Below are positions 22,101 through 31,406 of a stretch of DNA of 64,000 nucleotides, piece after piece. The notes under the pieces are model-generated. The model worked only from the letters and a program-made list of their open reading frames with translations. It was not told the origin of the DNA and made no database searches. The stretch is from Sorghum bicolor (lineage: Eukaryota > Streptophyta > Magnoliopsida > Poales > Poaceae). Location of the stretch: positions 20,824,501 through 20,888,500 of the forward strand of contig NC_012870.2 in NCBI RefSeq assembly GCF_000003195.3, given 5' to 3'. Each line of letters begins with the position of its first letter. Positions within the stretch are counted from its first letter, which is position 1. Position numbers and translations under genes: made by a program.

Positions 22101-25100
22101 ATTCAGGATTCTAGTAGTGTCTGAGGTAAGATGACTGATGTGAACCATTATTGTAATAAAGCCCTTGGATGTTCTGAATAGTCAGAAGGACACCACCAGT
22201 TGAGTCAATTTGCTAGTTCTTATATATATAAGGTTTTAAAAATAAAAATAGAAGAGCCTAACATATTGGTATAGAAAAACATATAAGCATAAATACATGA
22301 AAGATAGAAAAAAGTGCTGAGCTTACCTCTTTATGAAGAGCTACCTAGTTGCTTTCTGTCATTCTCTCTCCTTTTCACTGAATAAAATATGCTATGAGCT
22401 AGCTATTTTAATTACTGTTGGAGCTATCTTAAGGTGCATGTTATCCCAGAACAAAAATTTACATACGAATCATATTATCATTATCATATTAAGGGCGTCA
22501 CAACGGCAAATATCGAATGGCTAGAAGAAAACAATAAACAACTGCAAAAGCATGGAAAGTTTTTACGGAGGGTAGTAGAGCCGAGAGAGAGCGCCTTCTA
22601 GGAATCTATGCGACATGCGAGCCTAATGAGTTCTGAGTCGCTAGCACGCCCTCTCTTCTCTTTCCTTCTTGGCCAATCAAATCTCACTTTTGCTGACGAT
22701 TTAGAAACCACCTATACTAGGAACTATATACAGTTTAATTTCTATAGACACTATATATAAAAACCATACCCTCAATAGATAGTCTCTATAGAATAATTTT
22801 TTATCCAATCATATTCATTCTCTCTCTATTTTCAACCAATCATATCTCAACCAATCATATCACTTCATGTTTTGATTCTCGTGTAGACATAGTTTCTAAC
22901 TTAAGCTAGTCTCAATGGGAGTTTCATATGAATTTTATTTGCATTTAATAGGTTGCTACATAGGCTTTTTTATGACATGATGGTATATTTAAGAAGAGAG
23001 AGAATAAATGAGTTTCATCTAGATGAAACTCTCTTGGAACGATTACGAACTCTCTATAAGTCTTGGAGTTAAATGCGTATGAAACTATAAAATGAAACTT
23101 TCCATTAAGAGTGGATGTTTCATCCAAGTTTCATTTCATTTCACATGACATGGCAGTCTTATAAACAACGTTATGAAACTCTCCATTGAGACTGGCCTTA
23201 GACCCAGTTTCTATGATTTTTGCACACTCTCTCTTCAATAACTATCTTGCTACATCAGCAAAATACTTAGATGGTAGTACAATTAATGTTCATAGAAACT
23301 ATAATGGTTTCTACATTGAGAGTGTTCTAAGTACAGCCGTATAAATGCACCAAAACGCATTTGTAAAGTTTCGCTGAGGCCTTGTTTAGGCTCCGTTTGG
23401 CATGACTTCTCTAGCGGCTTCAGGAGCTGTTTGGAGCTGTTTTGTGCCAAACGGTATAAAATAGAATGACTCCACCAATGAAGCCTCTAAAAACGTGCTC
23501 TCACAGAGCTTTGGGGGGTGTGAAGGAGCAAAAAATAGTGGCTTCTCCTGGCTTCACCTCATTCTACATAACGTTCTGTGAGAACACATTTTAAGAAAAG
23601 AGCTGTTTTGCCAAACAATTTATCAAAATAGCTCCAGCTCCAGAGATGTTCATGGAGCTGAAGCCTCAAAAAATAGCTTCACTGGTGAAGTGGAGCCGTA
23701 CCAAACGGGGCCTTATATTTAAAAGCTTTTTGAATTAGGACACTGTAGTACTTTTGTTTGTATTTGATAATTATTGTTCAATTATGGACTAACTAAGCTC
23801 AAAATATTTATCTCGTAAATTACAAGCAAACTATACAATAATTATTTTTTATTTATATTTAATGCTCTATACATGTGCTACGAGATTAAATGTGACGAAA
23901 AACCTTAAAAATATTAAGGCCTGAGAAATGGAAACAGTTGGTGAAATTGAGGGATTATTAAATGTAGGCCAGCTCGGTGAGAGGGACGTTTGCTGACCTG
24001 TGGAGTGGCTAGAATTCGTGCGACGGCACTTTACTGTCCTAGTATAAAGGAGCCTGGAACTATATTCATGTTTGATTCGTTGCCACGGATCGTGCTCAGC
24101 TCCCACTCGTTTGGGTCTGGATTCCTAGGAGAGTGTACCTTGGAATAATGGCCCAACGAACTTTGCTTTGGTGCATGCTACGGAAATGTTTGGTAACTGC
24201 CTAGCTGGGCATTATCCTGCAATTGCCTGACGGACAGACAAGAGACCATTGTTTGTGTTTGCCGGTCGCCACACATGACAAATCCAACTATTTACTACTA
24301 CCCTACCATAGTTGTGTCCCTTTTATACAATATAAGAATTATTGTGTCCTTCTTTTAAATATAGCTGTTATTTACAACTGACCCATGTGCTGTGGATTTA
24401 TCGAAGAATACTTGTTATATAATAACAAAGTATTTGACTGCAAGGAAGTGAGTGACAGGAGGCATATCAGAAGTTTTCAGATATATTTAATTTACTATAA
24501 ATACTGAATTAATTAAAAATAATGGTGTGCCCCTCTCCTAGGTGCTATTAATTTCAAACCAAGCAAGAGACCTATCGCCTTCCATACCTCTCGCGCGTCC
24601 CGTGAGCGTCCATGGCTTGAACAAATTCTTGAGCATTCATCTTTCCCCAACAAGGTCCTCTAGCAGCTTAAGATGGAGATCCATCTTCGCAGCAAGCATA
24701 TGTCTACCTCCTTGACAGTGTGTGTTCCTTGCTTGTGGGATTAGAGCCGTTCATCGCTTCACAGTGTGCATTCCTCCATCATTCCATGATGAAGACACAC
24801 CATAATGCATTCTTGTAGGCGTTCCTATGCCTTGATGATGGGCTCATCGACCTATTGTTAGAAAGTCAGTATTCTATTATGGAGGGCATTATCTTACCCA
24901 TTGGGAAGAAGTTGATGAGTCATGAGGAACGCGTTGGAACACTTCTCCCAAATATCCATGGCTTTACGGTTTGTGTAGAACCACTATTTCGTCTTTTCGA
25001 GTGACTCCTTTGATAATAGACGTCTTGCAAATCTCTAGAAAGTGTTGTAGGTGTGCGTTGGCATCTCCGTGAGATTTCCCACAGAAGGGATTTGCTTGTA

Positions 25101-26910
25101 CCATCGTAATAAATACTGGCCTAATAAGCTCCAATGCAAGTTCACATATCCATTGATGATATTTGGGCCAGTGGCCACGTTGGTAGCAGATGGAGTCAAA
25201 GAACTTGATGGTCTTGTTAGCCATGATAGAGTTGACTGGTGGTAAGCCATCCACAAAGGCTGGATCAACTGCTGAGATGGGTAGGCTAAGGAGGGACGAG
25301 TCAAGATCAAACCCTTCTCAATAATGCCTTAGGGCACTTCCAATGCAAGACTCTATCACAGAGTCCAAGACAATTAATTACATATTATTTATGACATTTT
25401 GCTGATGTGGCACCATATTTATTGAAGAAAGAGGTAGAAAAAATAAGACTCCAAGTCTTATTTAGACTCCAAGTCCACATTGTTCGAGATAATAAATAAC
25501 TTTAGACTCTATGATAGAGTCTGCATTGTGAGTGCCCTTAGGGGTTTCTTGGAAGTTTTAGGGCAAGTCAAAACCAGCCTATACACTACCCCGCTCTACT
25601 AAGGAAGGCAGAATAAAGATCTCTTGGATCCAAGTTCATTAACCGCTCTTGGATCCTACGCTGGCCTGGTTGCTCCTCAGTGGTGATTGACTTGTATCCA
25701 AGGTCATTAACCGCCATTGCCTAGTACAAACACGCCATGGTGGGCCTTCCAATCCAAGCAAAGGTCCACCTTAGCTATTGGATCAAAACCAACACCAAAC
25801 CAACACGTGGGATGTGGAGGGGCCTTCCAGTCTAACTGTGTTTGTTGGACACTCTTGCTAATTGGTGATGTGGAGGGTCTAGGGCCAGGTCGCACTACCA
25901 AAAGGGTGGAGTTCTTCTAGTGTTTTAATTAGTAATAAAACACTACCACTAGTCAAAACGCTAGGGAATCTTCACTAGGAGACATTTAATAGGAAAATTT
26001 ATACTAAATTTTGAATGCTAAAACACTAGGAGAACCCCCACATCACGAGGAGAACTTGAACAATCTGGTTGTGTTGGCTGACGCCCGGGCTCCTCCATTA
26101 CTTCAATTGCTTCAGGTGATCTTTTGTCTTGTTGCTTAATTGCCCATGCACACGTATAATCTCAAAATTCAAAGTGGAACCACATATTTAGAAATGAAAT
26201 ACTACCGCGTATTGATTATACCTTAACTTTACTAATACGTTTATGGTCAGATTGATCATTTAGTGACCATGTCTATGTTATAGTATAATTATAAGCAGTC
26301 TGTTTGTTTATTAAAGAATTACTACTACACATCATGTGTAATTCTATGATAGAAGAAATTTGATATCTCGAGTAGTGGAGGAAGTTAGTACATACTATAA
26401 GGTGTGGCCATAATCTTCTTGGTCTTTTAAATGACTTACCAGTGTTTTCTAGGCTGATATAATAATTCTCTTGAGATTAGCACTAATTGGTCTATCCTAG
26501 ATCTCACTTCAAGCACCACCTTCAATCTTGAGCTCTGTCATTCAGATGTAAATCACCGTTTTTGCCATCGTTGTAGTTAAAGGATATGCTTAGGACATAA
26601 ATCTTCAATTTTACTAGAAGCAATTTTAATTACAAACGACACAAAATCTGCATCTTAACATGCGGGTAAAAGTTTGTAGCAATTAATAAGATCAAAATTG
26701 GAAGTTAAAACTCAACATCACGAGACATGGGCTACAATAAAACCATCATAGTTTAAGTTAAGGTTTCAACCATATACATATTAATAAATAAGCACATGGA
26801 GGGTCATGAGGTAGAAAACTACAGACGTCAACCGAACAAACATTTAGAGTAACTGATAAAGTGATAATTTTATCATATATCGGTATATATTGCGTTAGAA
26901 AATGGACAAA

Positions 26911-26985
<75 letters not shown>

Positions 26986-29704
26986 TAAGTTTGATTAGTT
27001 ATAGATACTAAGAGCTTCTCTAATAGTTACTAAAAATCACTTAGTAAACTAATGAGTTTTCCAAGTGACTGAAACAAGTGGGGAGCATATTTGTTGGCTT
27101 CCTCCAACAGTTTCCAAATCTCGCTCCCAAAAGATAAAAAGTTAATTCTATGTCAGGAATCTTGGACTATTTCTAAATCACTTCATCCATTTTTATAATT
27201 TCTTTCTCTTTATACTTTTGTCCACGATTAATATGCACACATATTTATCCATGTGATGGGATCAAAATTTTCAAGTGCCAAAACATTCGGAGGTGGGGTG
27301 GGAGTCGTCGGAGACGTTCTTTTTTTATATATAAAAAATCATAGATTGTGAGATTGCTTTAGGAACTCTTGAAGATGGTCTAAAACAGAAACATTTAATT
27401 TATCTATGTCTCCTATGGTTCCAGGCTTCTAGCCACTAGTAAACATGGTCAGATAAATCTGCATGAAAAATCTTAGAACAGCAAGTACTCCCTCCGTCCC
27501 TGAAAGAATCAATTCCTAGGATCCGTGCCAGTCAAACTTTTTAAAGTTTGACTAACTTTATAGAAAAGAATAACAACATCTATAATATAAAATACATATT
27601 ATATGAAAATATATTTTATGATGAATCTAATAATACTAATTTGATACTATAAATCTTAGCATTTTTTTCTAGAAATTTGGTCAAAGTTTAAAAAGTTTGA
27701 CTTAGGACAACTCTAGAAATTGATTCTTTCCGGGACGGAGGGAGTATATATTTTGGAATCGTAACATGTATGGATGTGGTGGTACATGGCTGTAAGTAAA
27801 ATTGGAATATGTTGGTTATCACGTTACCTCCTTATATATTATGTACCACACGTGACCGTGACTAAAAAAATGTGACATTCGATTAATAGTCATAGTGAAA
27901 TGCGTATCCTTTTCCCAACGTGCAGATAAATGAGAACTCCGACGACAACCCAAGCTGGAAAGCAATAGGATACAGTGTACCACACGGGGAAGAAGAAACA
28001 CGGGAAGATGAAACGGAAGCAGCACCGTCGCCGCGGCCTCTGGACAATGGCATCGTGGAGACCAAGGCGCTGGACGACACTGCACTACTGACGTCACTCA
28101 TGGCCAGAGGGCTCGAGGTGAAACCGGCCGCGCCGCCTGCTAACGCGTACCACACGGTCCGATGCGACGTCGTCATCGTCGGCTCAGGCTGCGGTGGCGG
28201 CGTGGCCGCAGCGGTGCTCGCGTCGGCGGGGCACAAGGTCGTCGTCATCGAGAAGGGGGACTATTTCACCGCCGAGGACTACAGCTCCGTCGAGGGCCCG
28301 TCCATGGAGCGGCTCTACGAGAAGGGCGGCATCTTCTGCACGACCAACGTGACGACCATCTTGTTCACGGGCACGACAGTCGGCGGCGGCTCGGCGATTA
28401 ACTGGTCGGCAAGCATCCGCACGCCGGAGGAGGTCAGGCAGGAGTGGGCGCGCGAGCACGGCCTCCCCGTGTTCGCGAGCCCCGGTTACGTGCAGGCCAT
28501 GGACGCCGTGTGCGCCCGGCTCGCCGTGACCGACGGGTGCCGGGACGAGGGGTTCCAGAACAAGGTTGTGCGCCGTGGCTGCGAGGCGCTCGCGCTACGT
28601 GCCGACGCCGTGCCGCGCAACTCGTCGGAGGACCATTTCTGCGGTAGCTGCTACATCGGCTGCCCCACCGGCGAAAAGCGCGGCACTGACACCACGTGGC
28701 TCGTCGACGCCGTGGCGCGCGGCGCCGTCATACTGACAGGATGCAAGGCCGAGCGCTTCATACTTGAGAGCAATTCTAATTCTAGTTCCGGCAGGAAGGG
28801 CCGGAAGTGCGTGGGCGTGGTGGCGAGGTGCATGAGCAATGGCATCACCAAGGAGCTGCGCATCGAGGCAAAGGTTTCGATCTCAGGGTGCGGGGCTCTC
28901 ATGACGCCACCGCTGCTGCGAAACAGCGGGCTCAAGAACAGGCACATCGGCCGCAACCTTCACCTCCATCCGGTGTCCATGGCGTGGGGCTACTTCCCGG
29001 AGAACAAACAGCAGGCGCAGATTACCGGCAAGTGCTTCGAGGGCGGCATCATCACCAGCATGCATCGCGTCACGGAACGCACCATCATCGAGACGCCGGC
29101 GCTAGGGCCAGGTTGCTTCGCGTCACTGATGCCATGGGAGTCAGGACGCGACATGAAGGAACGCATGCGGCGGTACGCGCGCACCGCGCACGCCTTCGCG
29201 CTGGTGCGCGACCGCGGCGCGGGGACCGTGGACGGCGAGGGCCGCGTGCGCTACACGCCGAACCGGGCCGACGCCGAAGAGCTCCGCAACGGCCTGCGCC
29301 GAGCGCTGCGGATCCTGGTGGCCGCGGGCGCGGCCGAGGTCGGCACCCACCGCAGCGACGGGTTCGGGCTTCGGTGCAACGGCGGCGTGCGAGATGACGA
29401 GCTGGAGGCGTTCCTTGACGAGGTGACCGTCGCGGAAGGTCCAATGCGCCCTGGGCCGGATAAGTGGGCGCTCCATTGCTCGGCGCACCAGATGGGCAGC
29501 TGCCGGATGGGGTCCAGCCCGAAAGACGGCGCCGTGGACGGCCGCGGCGAGAGCTGGGAGGCGGAGGGGCTGTACGTGTGCGACGGCAGCCTGCTGCCCA
29601 CGGCGGTGGGCGTGAACCCCATGATCACCATTCAGTCCATCGCCTTCTGCCTCTCCAAGGGCATCGCCGAGACCCTGGCGCACGGCAAGGACAAGGGACA
29701 GTAG
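19118..29704 (+). CDS. FAO: Long-chain fatty alcohol oxidase (FAD-dependent, GMC-like)
   Basis: There are three exons: 19118-19390, 20050-20322 and 27926-29704 (273, 273 and 1779 nt), with GT-AG introns, all in phase 0, encoding 774 residues. The enzyme oxidises long-chain fatty alcohols to aldehydes with release of H2O2 and is membrane-bound in plants. Exon 1 carries the plant FAO N-terminus ([27 protein letters not shown]). Exon 2 has a hydrophobic segment ([11 protein letters not shown]) and the RWNR-like and WLFPLKI motifs. Exon 3 has the FAD dinucleotide fold ([11 protein letters not shown]), a [11 protein letters not shown] motif, TTWLVDA, and the C-terminal [12 protein letters not shown] and [14 protein letters not shown], which carry the presumed catalytic His and Asn. 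No frameshift or stop is visible. Length matches the family (about 750). The ATG at 19118 is chosen because upstream sequence is non-coding. The paralogue number cannot be assigned. Confidence 0.93.
19551..19796 (+). mobile_element. AT-rich MITE copy A in FAO intron 1
   Basis: It holds the characteristic core of an abundant grass MITE whose intact ends read GGCCTTGTTTAG: an ATTAAATATAGATAAAAAAT block, then GAGCCTAGTTAGTTCATG, then ACAAACGAAAGTGCT, and an end like CTAAACTAAGCC. The left terminus is decayed (GCCGTTTGGTTGC). I do not assign a superfamily. Confidence 0.6.
19797..20015 (+). mobile_element. AT-rich MITE copy B in FAO intron 1, same family in tandem
   Basis: It repeats the same ordered core as the preceding copy (ATTAAATATAGATAATAAAA, CTAATTAATTCATAG, AACAATTACTAAATATAAAC, TACAGTA) and ends ATACAAGGCC. 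It is more diverged than the first copy. The two lie head to tail with almost no gap. Confidence 0.6.
20958..22119 (+). mobile_element. Small non-autonomous CACTA element (1.16 kb)
   Basis: The ends are CACTACCAGAATCCTGAAT and (ATAATTC)AGGATTCTAGTAGTG, which are near-perfect inverted repeats starting with CACTA. Both halves carry degenerate subterminal repeats around CCAAGGTAATT and ATTTTCTTGAG, in opposite sense on each side. No transposase frame is present. The flanking triplets (CTT left, TCT right) do not match, so the site duplication is lost or diverged. Confidence 0.7.
22904..23197 (+). mobile_element. Tourist-type MITE (294 bp), TTA site duplication
   Basis: The ends are AGCTAGTCTCAATGGGAG and CTCCATTGAGACTGGCC, inverted repeats with few mismatches, flanked by TTA at 22901-22903 and 23198-23200. 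Internal copies of ATGAAACT in both orientations extend the inverted repeat. TTA/TAA targets are typical of PIF/Harbinger-derived MITEs. Confidence 0.7.
23378..23921 (-). mobile_element. AT-rich MITE copy C in FAO intron 2, split by a second MITE
   Basis: It begins GGCCTTGTTTA at 23378 and ends TTAAGGCC at 23921. The core (ACTTTTGTTTGTATTTGATAA, GGACTAACTAAGCTCA, TTTATATTTAATG) is the reverse complement of the core of the two intron 1 copies, so this is the same family in the opposite orientation. It is interrupted after 12 bases by the MITE at 23389-23712. Confidence 0.65.
23389..23712 (+). mobile_element. Tourist-type MITE (324 bp) nested in MITE copy C
   Basis: The ends are GGCTCCGTTTGGCA and GTACCAAACGGGGCC (about 13-bp inverted repeats), with TTA duplications at 23386-23388 and 23713-23715. 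The subterminal regions are rich in inverted GGAGCTGTTTTG/GCTCCAGCTCC motifs. There is no coding capacity. Confidence 0.72.
24880..25310 (-). pseudogene. Athila-type Gag fragment inside FAO intron 2
   Basis: On the minus strand the frame at 25254-24964 contains [19 protein letters not shown] followed by [10 protein letters not shown] and [10 protein letters not shown]. This is the N-terminal part of the Athila Gag (pattern N-x-F-x-G-x-x-x-E-D-x-N-x-H-L-x-x-F-L-E-x-C). Just beyond, in another frame, comes [19 protein letters not shown], matching the later W-E-x-x-x-x-F-L ... F-P-x-G-K motif. Frames are broken and no LTR is attached. It is a fragment of an old insertion. Confidence 0.65.
25332..25537 (+). 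mobile_element. Tourist-type MITE (206 bp), TTA site duplication
   Basis: The ends are GGGCACTTCCAATGCAAGAC and TCTGCATTGTGAGTGCCC, with TTA at 25329-25331 and 25538-25540. The termini pair for about 30 bp through a further GACTCTAT/ATAGAGTC block, and AGACTCCAAGTC motifs form an internal palindrome. Confidence 0.75.
26913..26983 (+). repeat. (AT)n microsatellite, 71 bp
   Basis: This is an uninterrupted AT dinucleotide run in FAO intron 2, preceded by GGACAAAGG and followed by AGTAAGTTTG. It could extrude cruciforms and is likely polymorphic in length. Confidence 0.95.
27012..27380 (+). mobile_element. Probable Tourist-type MITE (369 bp)
   Basis: The ends GAGCTTCTCTAATAGTT and AACTCTTGAAGATGGTC are imperfect inverted repeats of the GAGCATCTCCAACAGTT type common in grasses. 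They are flanked by TAA at 27009-27011 and 27381-27383. The body is AT-rich and non-coding. It is more diverged than the other MITEs here. Confidence 0.5.
27488..27744 (+). mobile_element. Stowaway MITE (257 bp)
   Basis: The ends are CTCCCTCCGTCCC and GGGACGGAGGGAG, perfect inverted repeats with TA at 27486-27487 and 27745-27746, the diagnostic Stowaway (Tc1/mariner) signature. Secondary inverted motifs GTCAAACTTTTTAAAGTTTGAC lie inside. It sits 180 bp before the FAO intron 2 acceptor. Confidence 0.92.
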
Positions 29705-30309
29705 GCCTATGATCGAGACGCGCCGGGCGATGCGCGAATGCGTGTCAGCGTGTGTTGAACATGCATGATGTCTGTGCGCTTGTTAATCAAGTGTATGGTG
29801 AGCGCGTCGTTTATATATAGTCCTTCGCGCAGATGGTTCCTGTTGAACATTGTCCGTTATGTATGAGCAGGATTATCGATGCCTTCATGGTTGTGCCTTG
29901 TAAATAAACTCAGTGCATTGGAATGTACGGCTCAAGCCTCTAGCAGTCTAGCCAGATTGTTGCATTTTTTCTCGAATTTTTTTATCGATTCGATTTTGGA
30001 TCCTTTCGCGTCTGAATTTAACTGCAACCTGCAGCAGTGGCTATTATACATAGTATTAATGTGTGCATCTTTTTATTCCAATGTACGGCTCAGGCCTCTA
30101 GCCAGTTTGTTGCTTGAAAATCTTCTCAACTAGTAGGAAACACGCGCCCCTGTGCGTGATTAGAAAGGATATTGATGATTGTTGATTAGAGAAGATACAC
30201 ACATTAATACTATGTATATGTTTATCTATAGAATGCCTTTGCTGATATCTATATACATTTTGTCCATGCTCGGATATGAAATAAGGTTATATACACCCAG
30301 AGCTACAAT
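29705..30309 (+). other. FAO 3' region
   Basis: It follows the TAG at 29702-29704. The AATAAA at 29903-29908 is a plausible polyadenylation signal. A motif AATGTACGGCTCAAGCCTCTAG at about 29922 recurs with small changes at about 30080, forming a direct repeat about 157 bp apart. No gene is seen before the Tat element at 30315. Confidence 0.55.
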
Positions 30310-30314
30310 ATAGA
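30310..30314 (+). repeat. Target-site duplication ATAGA (left) of the Tat element
   Basis: ATAGA precedes the LTR start TGTCGAGGG. The same ATAGA follows the right LTR end CCGACA at 44670-44674. Confidence 0.92.
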
Positions 30315-31348
30315 TGTCGAGGGTATCAACAAGGGGTACCCTCACCAACGCGAATAACGAAACCATCCGTACATAAAACTAGCGCCTCGATTCGACGCTC
30401 CGTCCGCACACATGCACGACCATCGACGACCGTAGCCTCGAAGACGGAAATAGCGTCGAGCGAATCAGTCAGGCGTCGAGCTCTGGTCAACGTCGAATAT
30501 GGGACCGGCTCCCGCGAATCGGGAGGCGTCGAGCGCAAGGACGCTGCCGCCGCCTAACGCGCGCACGCGGGCCGGGGCATTAAATGCGCCTGGTGCCTCC
30601 CCACCTAACACATGGGTCACGGGGGGCGTGATAGAGAACAGGCACCTGTCCCATCGATCTTTTTGCAGCCTTCCCCACCAAACGGCCCAAGGCGTGTCAG
30701 GACGTGGGAAACAGAGACGGAGTGTCTAATCAAGACCCCCTCGAGATGGCCAAAGTCAGCGCTTCAACATCAGGACGTCGTACGGCGTCCGACCCTCGAC
30801 CAGATAGAGACCCATCCAGGAGACAAGTCAGGCGTCGACTGACCACATCCCAACTGCACCGCCGGATTTGCCGTCGGGTCGTACGAGCATACATCAGGCA
30901 AACCAATCCAGGATGGCGTGCAGAACGGAATGCAAGGGCACGCGTAATCATCACCAGGCTATTAAGACGGGACGACTCGAGGCCATGCCGGTACGGAAGC
31001 CTCGAGTAGGTCAGCGCTCCATACTGCTATCGACTCCTATTCTGACGCCTATACATGTACCCTGGGTCTCTCCTTGGGACTATAAAAGGAGAGACTCAGG
31101 AATAGAACGGGGGACAAGATCACGCTCATACGCCGTAGAGCTCCCCACTTCATACCACGCTTGTATTCACCCCTGTACGAGCGCTTAGGTGCAAGATAAT
31201 ACAAACTCTCTCCCCCTCGCTGGACGTAGGGCCTTCTCTTGCCCGAACCAGGATAAATCTCTGTGTCTTCTTGCATCACCATCCGGGAAAGGGAGCACGC
31301 ATACAAATTTACTCGTTGGTGTGACCCCCCGGGGGAAAAACACCGACA
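30315..31348 (+). repeat. 5' LTR of the Tat element
   Basis: The sequence runs from TGTCGAGGGTATCAAC to AACACCGACA. A TATA box at 31081-31087 (CTATAAAAGGAG) sits about 270 bp before the end, so U3 is about 790 bp. The six differences from the right LTR fall at 30389, 30413, 30500, 30543, 30914 and 31092, plus one C in the run at 31325-31330. Confidence 0.95.
31081..31087 (+). promoter_or_regulatory. TATA box of the Tat 5' LTR promoter
   Basis: TATAAAA in the context GGGACTATAAAAGGAG is a strong plant TATA match. The copy at 44403-44409 in the right LTR is identical except that GGAGAG becomes GGAGGG just downstream. Transcription would start about 30 bp further on. Confidence 0.8.
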
Positions 31349-31349
31349 G

Positions 31350-31368
31350 TTGGCGCGCCAGGTAGGGG
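31350..31368 (+). promoter_or_regulatory. Primer-binding site of the Tat element
   Basis: TTGGCGCGCCAGGTAGGGG starts one base after the LTR end. The leading TGG is the complement of a tRNA CCA end, and this sequence is common in grass Tat elements. I do not assign the tRNA from memory. Confidence 0.7.
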
Positions 31369-31406
31369 TCCTGCGTGTTTTTCATCGATTTCCCACTCCT
31401 TTCCGG

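Larger units (their letters stand above)
20323..27925 (+). other. FAO intron 2 (7.6 kb), transposon-rich
   Basis: The donor is ACGACG|GTATGT and the acceptor is CAACGTGCAG|ATAAATGAG, joining FYTT to [11 protein letters not shown] in phase 0. The intron contains a small CACTA, four Tourist-type MITEs, an AT-rich MITE, an Athila gag fragment, an (AT)n tract and a Stowaway MITE, each listed separately. The stretches 20323-20957, 22120-22903, 24100-24880 and 25541-26912 hold nothing I can name. Small flanking homologies around 22700-22900 and 23200-23330 hint at a further decayed MITE. Confidence 0.8.

Noticed and set aside
26881..26999. Centromeric or satellite array
   Set aside because: It is a simple (AT)n run of 71 bp with no higher-order unit.
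28184..29683. Long antisense and shifted frames over FAO exon 3 (up to 196 codons)
   Set aside because: They are shadows of a very GC-rich exon, and the sense frame explains the conservation.
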